NCBI GenBank assembly: GCA_032358165.1
Contig: JAALGY010000052.1
Span: 1,302,001-1,366,000, forward strand
Length of the DNA stretch: 64,000 bases
Source of the DNA: Diplosphaera chodatii
Lineage: Eukaryota; Chlorophyta; Trebouxiophyceae; Prasiolales; Stichococcaceae
Reading direction: 5' to 3'
Positions within the stretch are counted from its first letter, which is position 1. Each line of letters begins with the position of its first letter. Positions 36,702 to 49,897 of the stretch are shown here, one piece after another. The translations under genes were made by a program, and so were the position numbers. The notes beneath the pieces are model-generated. The model did not search any database. It saw only the letters and a program-made list of their open reading frames with translations, and had not been told where the DNA came from.

Positions 36702-37162
36702 ACCGTTGCACTTTCAGCGTGATTTGGGCGTGATGGTTGAACTGGCTAGCCACTATGACATGTTTGCACGGATGTTGGCAGTTTTATGCCCATTGCTTAT
36801 ACGAAAGCGAGTTGGCAAGTTCAGAGAGGTGTTCAGCTTGCAGCATGTGTAGCGTGCAATGGTCGGTCTCAGGAATTGAGTTGCCTCAGCTCACACTGTG
36901 CCAGCTACCGTGTTGACACATTGAAGTACATGTGTGGTGTGTATTCTAACTCTGCATCGTCTCAGCCTGTTGATGATGTAATGCAATGAAGTGTTATACA
37001 GGAGGCATTGTCTATGGTGGGGTAGGCTACAGTCAAACAAACTGGTTGCCTGTCACTGTGTTCCCTCAGACTTGAAAAGGATAATCACTGGCAAAATCGC
37101 ATTTCCGCCACGCGAGCATCACAGCAACGTGCCCGCCCTTGATGCGAGTCTCTGCCAGCGTG
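36702..37162. other. Convergent 3' intergenic region, no gene seen
   Basis: This 461-base stretch between the stop codons of thymidine kinase and the minus-strand E2 gene should be two 3' UTRs. It is more AT-rich than the exons. No RNA gene or repeat is evident. Confidence 0.5.
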
Positions 37163-38256
<1,094 letters not shown>

Positions 38257-38725
38257 GTGTGTTGCTAGACACCTCTTGTGTCCCTGTCAACCCCAACCTG
38301 TGTGCACAGTGGGGAGTATGTGGCCACCTCTGCTGCAAATCACGCTGCATGACCAGGTGCCGCATGAGCACAGCATCTCATGCCAGTTTTCCCTCACCAA
38401 CGTGGCAAAGGCGCGGGCGTTGGAGCACAGGCAGCTTTCGCGTCCTCAGTGTCGAGATGCAAGCGGGCAGGTCTCGGGAGGTTCGACCCAGTAGCAGAGC
38501 TGCAGGTTCTCAGCACAGTGCGTGTATCGTAAACCGCGAATGACTTGCACCGCCAGCGGAAGTCCGCCACACAACGCTTCCTGAGAAGCAGCTGGGACTC
38601 TAGTGGGGCTACACTCCATTGGCTCAACAACACAACGAGGCGCAAGTCCTGATTCTGCTGTCACGCGTAAAAGACACTTCATAACAGCATGCAAGGCTGA
38701 TGGGTGCGCACCTTCTTAGCGGAGC
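38257..38725. promoter_or_regulatory. Divergent promoter region of the E2 and 82-aa genes
   Basis: These 469 bases lie between head-to-head start codons. A tRNA-like ggttcgaccc at about 38480 has no matching acceptor stem or D-arm and is rejected as a tRNA. No other element stands out. Confidence 0.45.
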
Positions 38726-39298
38726 ATGTCGCACCCGTGGCAATTTTACGCCAAGGTGTCCGCATTGTGCTTCATGGTGAGGCCTTCAAACTCCACTGCA
38801 CGCTCGTGGGCTGCAGCTGCACATGCGCTGCAAGTCGTGTGCTACCGCTGTGCTGTGGCATCTGGTACCTTCGTATGACGGTTGCGAACTCATTGACATG
38901 CATGGCGATGAGGGCCATTCCTGATGTACCCGGATCAATAATGGCTGAATTGCATTTCATCTTTGTTGTTCAGACTGGAGGTGCCATGGAGATGTTCATG
39001 ATCAAGACTGGCTTCTACGACAAGTGAGAGCACCATGTGACGCAGGCTGGCCTTCCCATTGGCGCTGCGCCGTGTCCCCAGTGCGCCGCAGCAGCTCGCA
39101 GTGTGACAGTCCTGGTTGGTGGTGCACAGGGTCACTGAGATTGAGGCAGAGCGGCTCGAGGAGGCCCGCCCGGACCGCGAGGCCTTCCTGAGGCAGCTGC
39201 GCACCGACATAGAGCGGCAGGCCCAGGAGCGGGGCGTCGTGGTGCACTTCCCTGATGGCAGCACCAGCACAGGCGGCGACCCACAGCCCCGTGCCTGA
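38726..39298 (+). CDS. Small protein of unknown function, 82 aa
   Basis: Three exons (38726-38755, 38974-39023, 39130-39298) close in phase to 82 aa. The N-terminus reads MSHPWQFYAKTGGAMEMFMI, an aromatic/methionine-rich segment that may lie in a membrane, then KTGFYDKVTEIEAERLEEA and a charged helix (REAFLRQLRTDIERQAQERG), ending with a Gly/Ser/Pro tail. The phase-2 junction at 39023 restores Lys-Val-Thr across the intron, supporting the model. I do not recognise the family. The layout (short hydrophobic segment followed by an acidic/basic helix) is common among small organellar membrane subunits, but that is only a guess. Confidence 0.65.
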
Positions 39299-39435
39299 TC
39301 ACAATCACAGCCTGGTTGCCGCCGTCGGCATCGAGCACAACTCCAACAGCGCATCACGTACTCCTGCGGCTGGCTGCGGCGCTGGCTGCGACGCTCTGCC
39401 ACTCAGGCTAGGAGCGACACAAAGCAGCGCGCAGG

Positions 39436-42421
39436 ATGGCAGACAAGCAGTCGACGCCCCAAAAGCGCGGCTGGCGACTGTGGGTGAGCGATGAGGTGCT
39501 TTCGTAGCAATCTGTACAGACAGTCTGAAGGATGCATCGTCGGCCGGGAGGTGCGTCTGACGAGCGCCCCCCCACTTGCAGGGCGGCAGCGGGGGCGAGC
39601 CTGCGAACAAGCCCACGAAAGCAAAGCTGGGCACAGCCAACAGCATGTACTACGATGAGGAGGTGCGTGGCGCACTGCACAACGGCATAATGGCTGTGCC
39701 AAGTCGAGTGCCGGGGGCACCATGCCGACCGGCTGTGTGTGCTGCTGTGGCGCAGCTCAAGTGCTGGCGGGACAAGGACAGCGATGCGCCGCCGCCGGAC
39801 CTGGCGCCGCCGCCGCCGCCGATGCGCAGCGCCACCCCCGCCAGCGACGCCGGGCCTGCGGCCCCTGCCGACCCCGCTGCCCCGCAGCCCCTGTCCCAGC
39901 GGTGCTCCCGTGCATGCCTGATGTCCTGTTAGCCAGCGGGCTGTGATCATGTTGGTGATGTCGCTAAGCACGTCAGCATCGGCTGTGTCACGGCATATTG
40001 TGTATGCTGGGGACCTGTTCGACATGTTCCTTCTGATTTCAATTTCCTCTGGCCTGCAGGAGCAGCCAGAGCACGCCCGAGCGGTCAGGCAGCATGCGCG
40101 CTGGCAGGGGCGGCGTGGCGAGTCGCTATGCCGCAGTCGGCGCATTTGGCGGCCAGCCAAAGTCGTCAGGCGGCTCATTCTCCAGCCCGAGCCGTGCCGG
40201 CGTGTTCGCCCCGCCCACTGCCAATGCTGGGGCCCCTAAGGTGGGCAGTGCTCGACGCAGGGTGATGTGGAGCGGCAGCTGGCATGCTATGAGCCTGCTG
40301 AGAACCCTTACTGAGCAGCAGGTGACATGCTATGCAGGTGGGCTTCTTCGTTCCTGGTGGCACAGCCAACAGCGGCGCTGGGGGTGCTTCTGGCAGTGCC
40401 TTCGCCAAGCCGGCCTTTTTCAACCCAGCCGCCGCGCAGGCAGCAGAAGCTGCCGGGGCCGCATCAGCAGCAGACCCGCAGCCAGGCATGGAACAGAGCG
40501 ATCTGCCCGGGCTGCGGACCAGTACTCCAGATGAGCCAGCGGCCGAGCGCATGGATGAGGCCAATGGCGCCCTGCACTGGGCATCGTCAGCGGCACTCCT
40601 GAGCGCTGAGGGTGGCACAGCATCGCCGCCGCCTGTCAAGCAGGTGGGCCGCTTGCAGCACAACACCGCACCTGTGATGCTGCCAAGCATCAGACTGTTA
40701 CCTATCGGCTGGTCATCAGGCGGCCATTCTGGCTCCAACTTGGCACTGAAGGCAGGCGTGTTGCACCTTTGCAGCCGCTCAGTCCGCCGCCGATGGGCCA
40801 TCCTGGGGTGACAGATGGGCGCGAGCTCTTCTCGCAGGTGTGCACTTTGTGCAGAACAGCATGCAGTAGCGAGCTACACACCTGCAATGACTGTTGCCAG
40901 TAACGAGGCTGCGCTGATGCGACACAACTCTCCTGGGCTCGAGGCTTGCCCATGAACCTTGCTGTGCCCGTTCGCAGACACCACCGCAGTCACCAGCTGC
41001 CATGTCGCGGCGCTCATCGGCAGCTATGACCCCGAAATCACCACTTGGCGGTGCCCACTTTGGCGCAGCAGCTGGGCAGCTTGCTTCCGTTGGCGAGGCG
41101 CCTGAGCCGCTGCCGTACGCTGCTGAGGCTCTGGCAGTAGCAGCAGGCGACGGCGATGCGGCGGCAGCCGACCCGGCCGACGCCAGCTGGGACCCAGAAG
41201 GACAGCCTGCAGCAGCAGCTGACTGGGGCGGCGGCGATCCCGCAGCAGGTGCCGAGTGGCAGCAGACGGAGGAGCAGCAGCTGGAAGGCCAGGCCTGGGG
41301 CGCGGCAGAAGGCCAGCAGCAGGACTGGGTTGCCACAAATCCACAGGGCGGGGAGGAGACTGGAGCTGTGCAGGAGGCTGGCCAGGAGGTGTACACCGAG
41401 GAGCAGGTGATCATTGCTTATATTGATGGCTCAACTCGCCAGAGCCTTCAGCACGCATCGTAGTGTTGTGCTGCTCGCCAGATGCACTCATAGGCTTGTG
41501 CTGTCGGCGTGCAGTTGCAGGAGTGGGCAGACTACTACCGGCAGCAGGGCTACACAGAGGAGCAGGTCGCTGAGTGGCTGGCGGAGACGACTGCAGCTGC
41601 TGCAGCCCCAGCTGAGGCGCCCACAGATGCAGACACTGGCGTGCAAATAGCTTTTGCGGAAGCGCCGGATGCCGCTGCAGAGCAGAGTTTGGACCCAGAG
41701 GCAATGCAGACTGCCGTCGCCACTGCGCAGTGGGTGGACACAAATGCCGCACCTGCTGCATCTGATGCCGAGGCATATGCCCAGGCGCCATTCGTAGCTG
41801 CTGGCGAGCCAGAGCCCATTGATCAGCAGCAGCAGCCTGGCGATGTGCAAACGCAGCTCGAGCAGACGCCGATGCCAGCACCGCATCCGCAGCATCAGCA
41901 GACGCCGGGCACTGGGTTGACAGAGTACCACACCCCAGCAGCTGAGGATGGCCAACCTGCCGACAATGCAGCGGGGGCGGCAATGCGCGCGGTCCCCGGC
42001 CAGCTGGGGCATGTCGTGTCCCTGGGCGCAGCCTGGCTCAAGCAGAGGGCATCGTCTCACGCCTCTGACACCACCGGTGAGCAGCCTTGAACAGGCGTGC
42101 TCTTGCGGCAAACCTTCCAGTCGACAGTTTATGCAACTACCAAACCATGCGATATATGACACATGCGCTGCAGGCAAGATCACCGGGCCGCTGCCGTGGG
42201 AGGATGCTGAAGAGGCTGGCAGCCCGGGCTCTGTGCGCTCGCCCGGCCTCGTGCAGCTCCTGGCGCCGCGACACCAGCAGCAGCAGCATGCCGAGCAGCA
42301 GCCGCAGGGCCCAGTGGCGGCACGCCTGCCGGCGGGCAGCGCAGCCGACTGGACCGCGGGGCCGCCTGCTCCTGAAGCACGTGCGCAACTTCACCTGCAC
42401 AACAGCATTCTGCGGGCCTAA
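39436..42421 (+). CDS. Sec16 C-terminal-like, Ala/Gln/Pro-rich protein
   Basis: Exon 1 (39436-39483) reads MADKQSTPQKRGWRLW. Exon 2 (39582-39662) gives KAKLGTANSMYYDEE, and exon 3 (39756-39901) opens LKCWRDKDSDAPPPDLAPPP. The string KLGxxxSxYYDEELKxW followed by a poly-proline run is the conserved C-terminal signature of plant Sec16 ER-exit-site scaffolds. The GRGGVASRY block in exon 4 resembles Sec16 RSRY. Later exons are low complexity (VGFFVPGGTANSG, SPPPMGHPG), with a repeated YTEEQ unit (EVYTEEQ, then QGYTEEQVAEWLAE) and many acidic Trp motifs (SWDPE, DWGGGD, EWQQTEEQ, QDWVATN). Translation ends at TAA 42419-42421 after a phase-1 junction near 42077. There is no central Sec16 domain or ACE1 helical unit, so it is a stand-alone Sec16-tail-like protein. 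Likely site is ER exit/COPII, by inference only. Confidence 0.62.
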
Positions 42422-42465
42422 GAACAGCCGAAGTCACATCACGATGGTCATCGAGCAGTCATGGA

Positions 42466-42543
42466 GTGTTTGTTTGTTTGGCCGTGTTGAGTCACCGGCT
42501 GTTGTGTCTCAGCCCGGTGTCAAACAAACATGTATAAACAAAC
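42466..42543. repeat. Inverted repeat just upstream of the golgin start codon
   Basis: TGTTTGTTTG (42471-42480) is perfectly complementary to CAAACAAACA (42521-42530), with a 40-base spacer. A further AAACAAAC (42536-42543) abuts the ATG. The 122-base gap between the two genes must hold the 3' end of one transcript and the promoter or 5' UTR of the next, so this A/T-rich hairpin may mark that boundary. Confidence 0.8.
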
Positions 42544-45500
42544 ATGAATGGTGCTGCAGTGATGGCTGGCAGCCCACCGCGGTCGTCCTCGTCTGGCAGC
42601 GTGCCGGACTACATCGGGGATGACCTCGGCCATGCCCTGTCAACGCCTGAACGCCTGCGGCCCGATTCTGCCTGGTGAGCGACAGACATCTTCGTGCCAA
42701 GACCCCACACCTGCGGGAAGTTATACATCAGGCGTCCGCACTATGGTCACCACGGTGGTGTTGCTGCTGCAGGCCTCATGTATGCAGGTGTTGCAGCGGT
42801 GAACAAAGCACTGCTCTGCTGCGCAGGTCCCTGGACGTTGATGCCTCCCTGCAGCAGCAGCTGTCCGAGGCTCCAGAGGATGCCGTGTCAAGCTCTCCGC
42901 CTGTTCCAGCTGCTGCAAAGGCACTGTTCCGGGATGAGAATGCAGCACCGACCACCAGCCAGGCAGCAGCTGCTGCAGACACAGCAGTGGAGCAAGCAGA
43001 GCAAGCTACAGAAGCGCTGCCCGCCTCAGCAGCCGCAGCAGAGAACGAGGCTGGATGGGAGGATGATGCATGGCAGGGGGACGCAGGTGTGTCCCTACGC
43101 ACGCACGGTATGCAAGCGAACCCACCCACTGGCTTTCTGTCGTAACAGAGAGTCTTACGACAGCACACAAGCATCACAAGAACGGCTCTGGCGACTGTGC
43201 TGTAGATGGCTGGGAAGAGGGGCAGCTGCCAGCAGAGTCTCAGGGGTCCACGCCGCCGCAAGCGGTGGAGGCAGACGCTGCAGCTGGCACCGATGCTGCC
43301 GTAGACGCGGAGCAGCATGGCGAGGGAGGGGATCAGGCGGCCGCTGTTGGTGCGCCCGACGGCTGGAGCCCTGACGAAGATGGCTGGCCGGTATGGTGAC
43401 TGCCAAGCCACGACCCTGTGCTGACGTCGGCCGTACATCAGCTGCTTGATTTGGGGCACTGTCACGGTGTCAGACACGACGCCACACATGAGAGATGCCA
43501 TGCGCAGGAGGATGAGGAGCAGTGGGAGCCGCTTGATGGCAGCACACCTGCAGCAGCGGAGAAGAACACAGCAGCGGAGGAGCAGACAGCAGACCAGCAG
43601 CAGCCCGAGGCAGTAGCGGCTGCCAGCACAGCGTCCGAGCAGGGCAGCACTGCGGCGGCTGCGGCCCAGGAGAGCGAGGTGTCCGCTGACGGCGCCACTT
43701 CCGCTGCAGCAGTGGGGACCGCCCCGCAGGCAAGCGTATGCGCAGGGCGGTGGTCGCGTCCTGAATGATTGCATTCAATGTCTTGGCTGTGACATGCAAA
43801 TGTTGAGCTCAGAGGTGAAATGCGCTGCCACTGTCCAGGCATGCTTGTGTAAATTCGTCAGACCCAATGCAGGCGGTTGCATCACCGACGGCACCGGGTC
43901 ACGAGGACCATGCCACAATAGAGCAGCTGGCGGCAGCTGCAGCACGCATCACCGAGCTGGAGGCGGCGCTGGCTGCGGCGCAACAGCACACCACCAACGG
44001 CAACGGCACAGCAGACGTCACAGCCAGCCCAGCTGCTGATGGTGTGGCCGCCGATGCCGCGGAGGTTCAGCGCCTCAGGTGATAGTGTGGCCTACGTTCA
44101 AGCCTGCACCTGCCACGATTCCTGCACCTGGTCTAGGCAGTTGGGTGTTGCCTCTGGCAGGGCAGTCACATGCCGGCTTGTTTGCCAGTGACAGTGGTAC
44201 CCTCTGAGACATGGCACCCACCTGAAAGTCTTTGGCATGCAGGGACGCAGTGGCGGCACTGGAGGCTGAAGCTGCAGGAGCGGCTGAGGCGCAGGGCGTG
44301 CTGGACGACCTTGACACACAGGTACAGCCAGGGTGGCCAGTTGCAGCTATGTCAGCCCGGTGGGCTACAAGTCTTGCTTGACTTCCAGCATGCAAACCGT
44401 GAAGCGGTTGAGAGCAGCAGCTGTGGCGGCAGGTGTCTGCGCTGCGGGAGACAGTGGACACGAAGACCGCCGAGATTGCCGCTCTGCAGCAACAGGTGTG
44501 TCATTGGAAGTGACTTGCAGTGGCCCAATGTTCACACATCAGCCCTAACAGACACCCATCAGGCTGCAAGTCACGAAGCAGCCCGCATAAGGCATTCATC
44601 ATATATCGCAGGTGGCACAGCACGCCGCAGCAACAGAGCAACTGGCAGAAGAGCGCCGGCGGGTGTCGCAGCTGCAGGAGCGTCTGGCAGCTGCGCTTGC
44701 TGAGCGCGATCAGCATCAGGTGCAGGAAGATACAGAGCACGTCTGTCTGTAGACACTCTGGACTCCAGCTATCCATCCAACAGAGCAGTGTCCTCAAAGC
44801 TGGCGTGCCTGGCAGATCGCTCGCTGCCATGGGTACCCAGCAGGGTATTGGTGATCGGTGCAGGCGGCTGCGCAGGCTGCGGTGGATGCTGGTGGGGATG
44901 CACAGGCGGATGCTGCCAGAGCAGCGGCCGCGGAAACCAGAGCCGAGGCAGCTGTGGCAGCACAGGCGCAGCTGTCAGCCGATCTGGAGCGGCTGACGGC
45001 AGCCAACGAAGCGCTCTTGGACGAGAAGGAGCAGCCAGAAGCGGAGAATGCTCAGGCGGCCAGTGAGAGGGAGCAGCTTGCTGCTGAAAGGGACCGCCTG
45101 GCAGCGGAGGCAGCGACCAGTGCCACAGCAGCTGAAGACGCCAAAGCTCGGCTGGAAACCGCACTGACCGATGCAGCTGCAGCCCGTGCCGAGGCCGCTG
45201 CGGCTGCGGACAGTGCTGCGCAGCAATCTCGTGCGGCTGAGGCGCGGGCGTCAGAGGCAGAGGCTGCAGCGCTTTCGGCACAGAGCGCTGCGGAGGAGGC
45301 GCAACAGCAGCTTGACCGCACTACAGCGGAGGTTCGGATGATGTCAACACCGATCATGCTCATTGTCCTTGCTGGCATGGTGTGCCATTCAGCATGCCTT
45401 GCTGCATCCTGTATCCAACTGCAACATTGCTTTGCCATTCAGCATGGCATATGAACGCAGGTGGCTCAGGGCGCAGCGGCCCGTGAGGAGCTGACCAAGC

Positions 45501-48500
45501 GGCTGAAGGATGCTGATGCGCGCGAGTGGGCCGCCTCCGAGGCCGCTGACGCCGCACGGAGCGAGATCGAGTCGCTGCAGGTACGGCTGCGCGGTCGTCC
45601 CAGCAGCCACAGGCAGCCTGCAATTGCAACGACACGGCGCCTGAAGACCAGCTGTGCACGCACAGCGCTGCCCCGGCCTGCATCATGATTCCCACCATGC
45701 GGCCCGCTCACCGTCCGGCAAAACCTCTCGCGGGTATCTAGTAGGCGCATAGGAGGCAGACAGGCGTGCATGCTACTGTGCGTGTTGTAGGCCAAGCTGG
45801 CTGCTGCGGAGGCGGCGGCTGCGCAGGGCGCGGCATCAGCGGAGGAGCTGGGCACCCTGCAGCAACGCGTCGCCAAGCTGGAAGCGCAGAAGGCGGGCCT
45901 CAACGAAGCATTGCAGGCCGGACAAGCCGAAATCGCTGCCCTGCAGGTGAATTGAAACACTGCTGCGCCATGCCCTGTTGTCCATTTTTCAAATGGAGGT
46001 GGCTGTGCCACGCAAAAATCACAAGCGAGTGTTCCAAAAACTGTCACATGCTGGGCAACACTTCGTCAGCCGGGGTGGCTAACACGCAGCACGATGCAAG
46101 GATGCCAGCTGGTCTGCCATGCCAGCAGCTGAACAGTGCTCCTCCCACTCGTCGCAGGAGCAGCTGGACGCAACTGCGGAGGCAGAGGGCGACACAGCAG
46201 GGCTGCGGGAGCGGGTGGCTGCCTTGGAGCGGGACCTGGCCGCCGCCCGGAAGGACGTCAAGTCTGCACGCGGCCTCGCGCGGCAGGCCAAGGCGGCCCT
46301 GGAGGAGCGCCAGGCCGCTGCAAAGCAGCTGCAGGTGCTCATCTGCCTCCCAGCTTGGCTGGCACAGCCAATGCAAGCAGCCCATGCAGTGCACGACCTT
46401 TGAGTCGCTTAATTCACAGCCAGGTGGGCGGGCCTCGGTGGAGTCTCAGCTGCAACTATAACGCCTCCTGTCCAGGCGCGTGTTGAGGCACTCGAGATGG
46501 CCGAGGCAGACGCAGCGACCAAGGCCGCTGCAGCAGAGCAGGAGGCGGCAGAGGCACGGCAGGCGGCGTCCGACGCCACAGCAGACGCCCAGGTGTGAAT
46601 GAAAACCTTCAAGTAATTGCGCTGACCACCATGCATTGTCGTGATTGGCGCTTTCCGGGAGTCACAGCCCAGGCCTTCAACGCCTCCATGGCAATGTTGC
46701 AAAGCACCATGGTCCGTGTGCAGGCTGCGCTGGCGGAGCGGCAGGCGGCGCTCGAGGCTGCGCAGCAGGAGGCAGAGGCAGCACAGCAGCAGGCAGCCGC
46801 TGCACAGCAGCAGCTGCAGGAGCAGCAGGCAGCACTGCAGGCCCTCAAGGCGAGCCTTCCCCCGTCGCATGTGTCTTGGCAGGGCCGTGATGCATCCCAT
46901 CTGTCCAGCTCAGTGTGTTCTCAGCCCTTGTGTGAAAACTACTTGGCGGTGGCACCTCTGCATTGTGAGGGACATTTAGCGGTAAATTCCGTGATCCCCT
47001 TGGTGAGCAGGCCGAAGCGGAGCACGGTGCAGCGGGCGCGGGCGCCGAGCAGGCCGCCGAGCAGCGCCGCCTGGAGGACGAGCTGCAGCAGGCGCAGCAG
47101 GCGCTCGACAGCATGCAGGTCCGTGGCTCCTGCCGCCATGCTGTGCCGGCCCCGCTCAGCCACCTTGACCGGATATCGGGGCAGACATGCTGCAGGATGG
47201 CATTGTGGACCCGTCCCTACTGACCCCCGACACACCAATGCACAGGAGCAGCTGTGGGCGTACGAGGATGCGGACACGCAGCGGGAGGCGCTTGAGGCGC
47301 AGCTGGCGGCGTCCCAGGCCGAGTGCCAGCAGCTGCGCGCCGACCTGGAGGCGGCCCGCGATGCACCCCAGGTGCGGGATACCACCCCCTGATCGGAGCG
47401 TGCCTGCGCAACGCTTGGTCGGTCATGCCGGCCGCTGGTCCTCCGGCATGTGTCACAGTGGCCGGCGCATGGTGCGCTGCACACAGCAAGCCGCAGTGCT
47501 GGCCGCAGGGCGCCGCCGAGGATGCGGCAGCGGATGCATTGCAGCAGCGGGTGGAGGCCCTGGAGCGCCAGCTGGCAGACGAACGGCAGCGGGAGGCGCA
47601 GCTGCGGCAGCAGGTCGAGCACCTGTCGCAGCAGCTCCAGCATGCCCAGGTGACTCCGCTGTAGTGGCATAAGTTGACCATTGGGTTTGTCTCAGCAGCA
47701 GATGTGCAGCATCCAGTATGCATGTCAGCCTGCAGCTCGTGTGCACCTGGTGTCAGCTTGTGCCTGAGCAGGCACTGCCCAACTTGTGATGGAACGAGAT
47801 AGCAGCACTACACCTGTCCTCCAACTCCATTGCTGAACATCCTGTCACAAAGTCTACGCTCCAATTTCCAGGCTGCGGAGGGTGGCGCTAGTGATGCTGG
47901 CGGCGAGGCCGCAGCGCTGCGGGAGCAGCTGGACGAGCAGCAGCAGGAGTTCAACGACCTGCTCGCCTGCCTGGGCCAGGAGACTGCCAAGGTGCAGTCG
48001 CACGACAGCTGCGCTGCCTGCGGTCGGTTGCACACCTGCAGGGTTAAACCTCCTCGCTGTCCAGCAAATGCACTGCATCCATCACGCTGGCTGGCGGTAG
48101 CATAATCTGTCGCCGGGCATTTGGCGTGTGTGCAGCACATAAGTATTTTCTCTGTAGTCTTTGCCGAGGTAGAGACCGACATACATGGTGTCACTTTGCT
48201 CTGCAGGTGGTGGCACTGTCAGAGGCCCTGGAGCAGCATGGCGGCGATGTGGACGCCCTGATCACTGCCGTGGAGGAGGAGCAGGGCTTTGGTGACCAGG
48301 GGCTGGACGCCGGCGCTGATGCAGCAGCAGATGACGGCGCATTTGCAGATGACGGCAGCCCTGGCGGCGGCGATGCTGAGCCAGCTGGCGCAGATGATGG
48401 CGGCTGGGGGGGCGAGGAGCACAGCGGCGATCAGGGCTTTGGCGGCTTTGACGACCACGAAGCACAGGCAATGGCTGCAGATCATGGCGCCTACATGGCT

Positions 48501-49495
48501 GACGCAGATCAGGCGGCATCAATTGTCGCCTATGACAGCGGCGGCAACGGGGTGGCAGGTGGCAGCTCGGATGATGGGGCGGCGTTCGAAGCCGCTGGGG
48601 ACCACCATCATGGCGGCGAGGAGGAAGCTGGGGACTGGGATGCCGAGGGCGAGTGGGCAGCTGGGCAGCCGCAGCGCCAAGGCGGCCAGCCGTGGCCCAA
48701 GCAGCATGGCAATGAGCAGGTCGAGCCGCTGCAGTACAGCGACGACGAGAACCACATGCCCGCGCAGCACGCTGAGGAGCCCACTGCTGCGGAGGGCGCG
48801 GCGGCTGCAGCAGCTGGCCAGGGCGAGCACAGCAGCGGTGACGCGGCTGCCTGGGGAGTCGAGGCAGCCGCCACTGAGCAGCAGGACGCCCAGCACGCGC
48901 CCGAGGCTGCAGCCCAGGGTGACTCCCCCTCGTGGCACCAGCCGCCGGTAGAAGAGCCACGCCAGGATGCCGGGGGCTGGGGTGACGCGGACGACTGGGG
49001 CGCCGACGCTGCGACGCAGTCAGCTGCAGCGGCGCCAGCGGTGCCGCAGCGGCACAATCCACCAGCCGCGCCCCGCCCCTCGCGCCGGTGAGCAGGCAGC
49101 CGCGCCTTTGCCTGCACTTTTTGCAGGAACTGGTTAATTGGTGATGCTGCCATGGCACCCTTGTGAGCAGTGGCAGAGCAGTCCGGCTGTTGTGGCACAG
49201 CTCGTGAGGACCGAGGCGTCGCAAGCACTTGTGAAGGCTGTCTGCTGTGCGCAGGATGCCGAAGGCGCAAGCTCCCAGCCGTGCGGCAGCAAATCTGGTG
49301 CAGCACCCCGCAAAGGCAGCCGCGGCGCGACCATCGGCATCGGCACCGCAGTCGCAGGCAGCGGCCGCAGCGCTTGGTGACCAGCACCGAGACGCGCTGT
49401 TTGCGGCCTTTGCAAACAATGGGCCAGACGAGGAGTTCCTGCCGCAGCGCGGCGGCGGTGGCGGCGGCGGCTGGGACGACGAGTTCAACTTCTGA
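42544..49495 (+). CDS. Golgin-like coiled-coil protein with p115/Uso1-like tail
   Basis: Exon 1 starts at ATG 42544 (MNGAAVMAGSPPRSSSSGS) and ends in phase 2. The next exon begins near 42828 (WSLDVDASLQQQLSEAPED). An acidic, Trp-dotted N-terminal region (to about 43730) is followed by a very long Ala/Glu/Gln coiled coil spread over about a dozen exons (43870-47660), for example RITELEAALAAAQQ, RLAAALAERDQHQ and LRERVAALERDLAAARKD. Near 47870-48270 comes QQEFNDLLACLGQETAKV then ALSEALEQHGGDVDALI, close to the p115/Uso1 and plant golgin-candidate-6 tail. The next exon is a 290-residue acidic Gly/Trp-rich region. A GT donor at 49086 joins a last exon (49256-49495) ending GWDDEFNF. No armadillo head like that of p115 is present. 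Likely Golgi or vesicle tethering, by inference. Confidence 0.68.
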
Positions 49496-49897
49496 GCAGC
49501 CCATGTTGCAGCGTGCGAGGCCTTGGGAGCAATGACAGCTGCTTGCACGCTCCATATGCCTCCCAAACGCTTGTGCACGAGGATGTATTGCAGGCAACAA
49601 GGAACAATAGTGTAGGGTACAGAAGGTTGTTTGCGATGTAACCCCAGATTGGGTATGCAGGATAAGTTGCAAGATGCCTGGCAGGATGGGTCCATCATGG
49701 GTAGCGGACTTGTCCTTTCCACTCCTTTTGGGTTGCATTCCTCTACCCAAAACGACAACAAACCAGTGCCAGGCGCTTTAGGCATGTGTCGTGCGCTCTG
49801 GGCACGTCTGCCAGACAAGGTGAATGCGCTGCACAGCAGCAGCATGACTGCATGATGCGCAAGCAGCTCTGCGGTGCCGCCCCCTGCACGCTGCCGC
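49496..49897. other. Convergent 3' intergenic region, no gene seen
   Basis: This stretch lies between the TGA of the golgin gene and the minus-strand stop codon at 49898-49900. It should be two 3' UTRs. The long minus-strand frame covering it (48262-49905) is the antisense of GC-rich repeats. Confidence 0.5.

Noticed and set aside
36965..37030. Possible snoRNA (gatgatgta) 3' of thymidine kinase
   Set aside because: A C-box-like start is present, but no D box (CTGA) or closing stem follows at a sensible distance.
38470..38500. tRNA T-loop-like ggttcgaccc
   Set aside because: No matching acceptor stem, D-arm or anticodon arm could be drawn around it on either strand.
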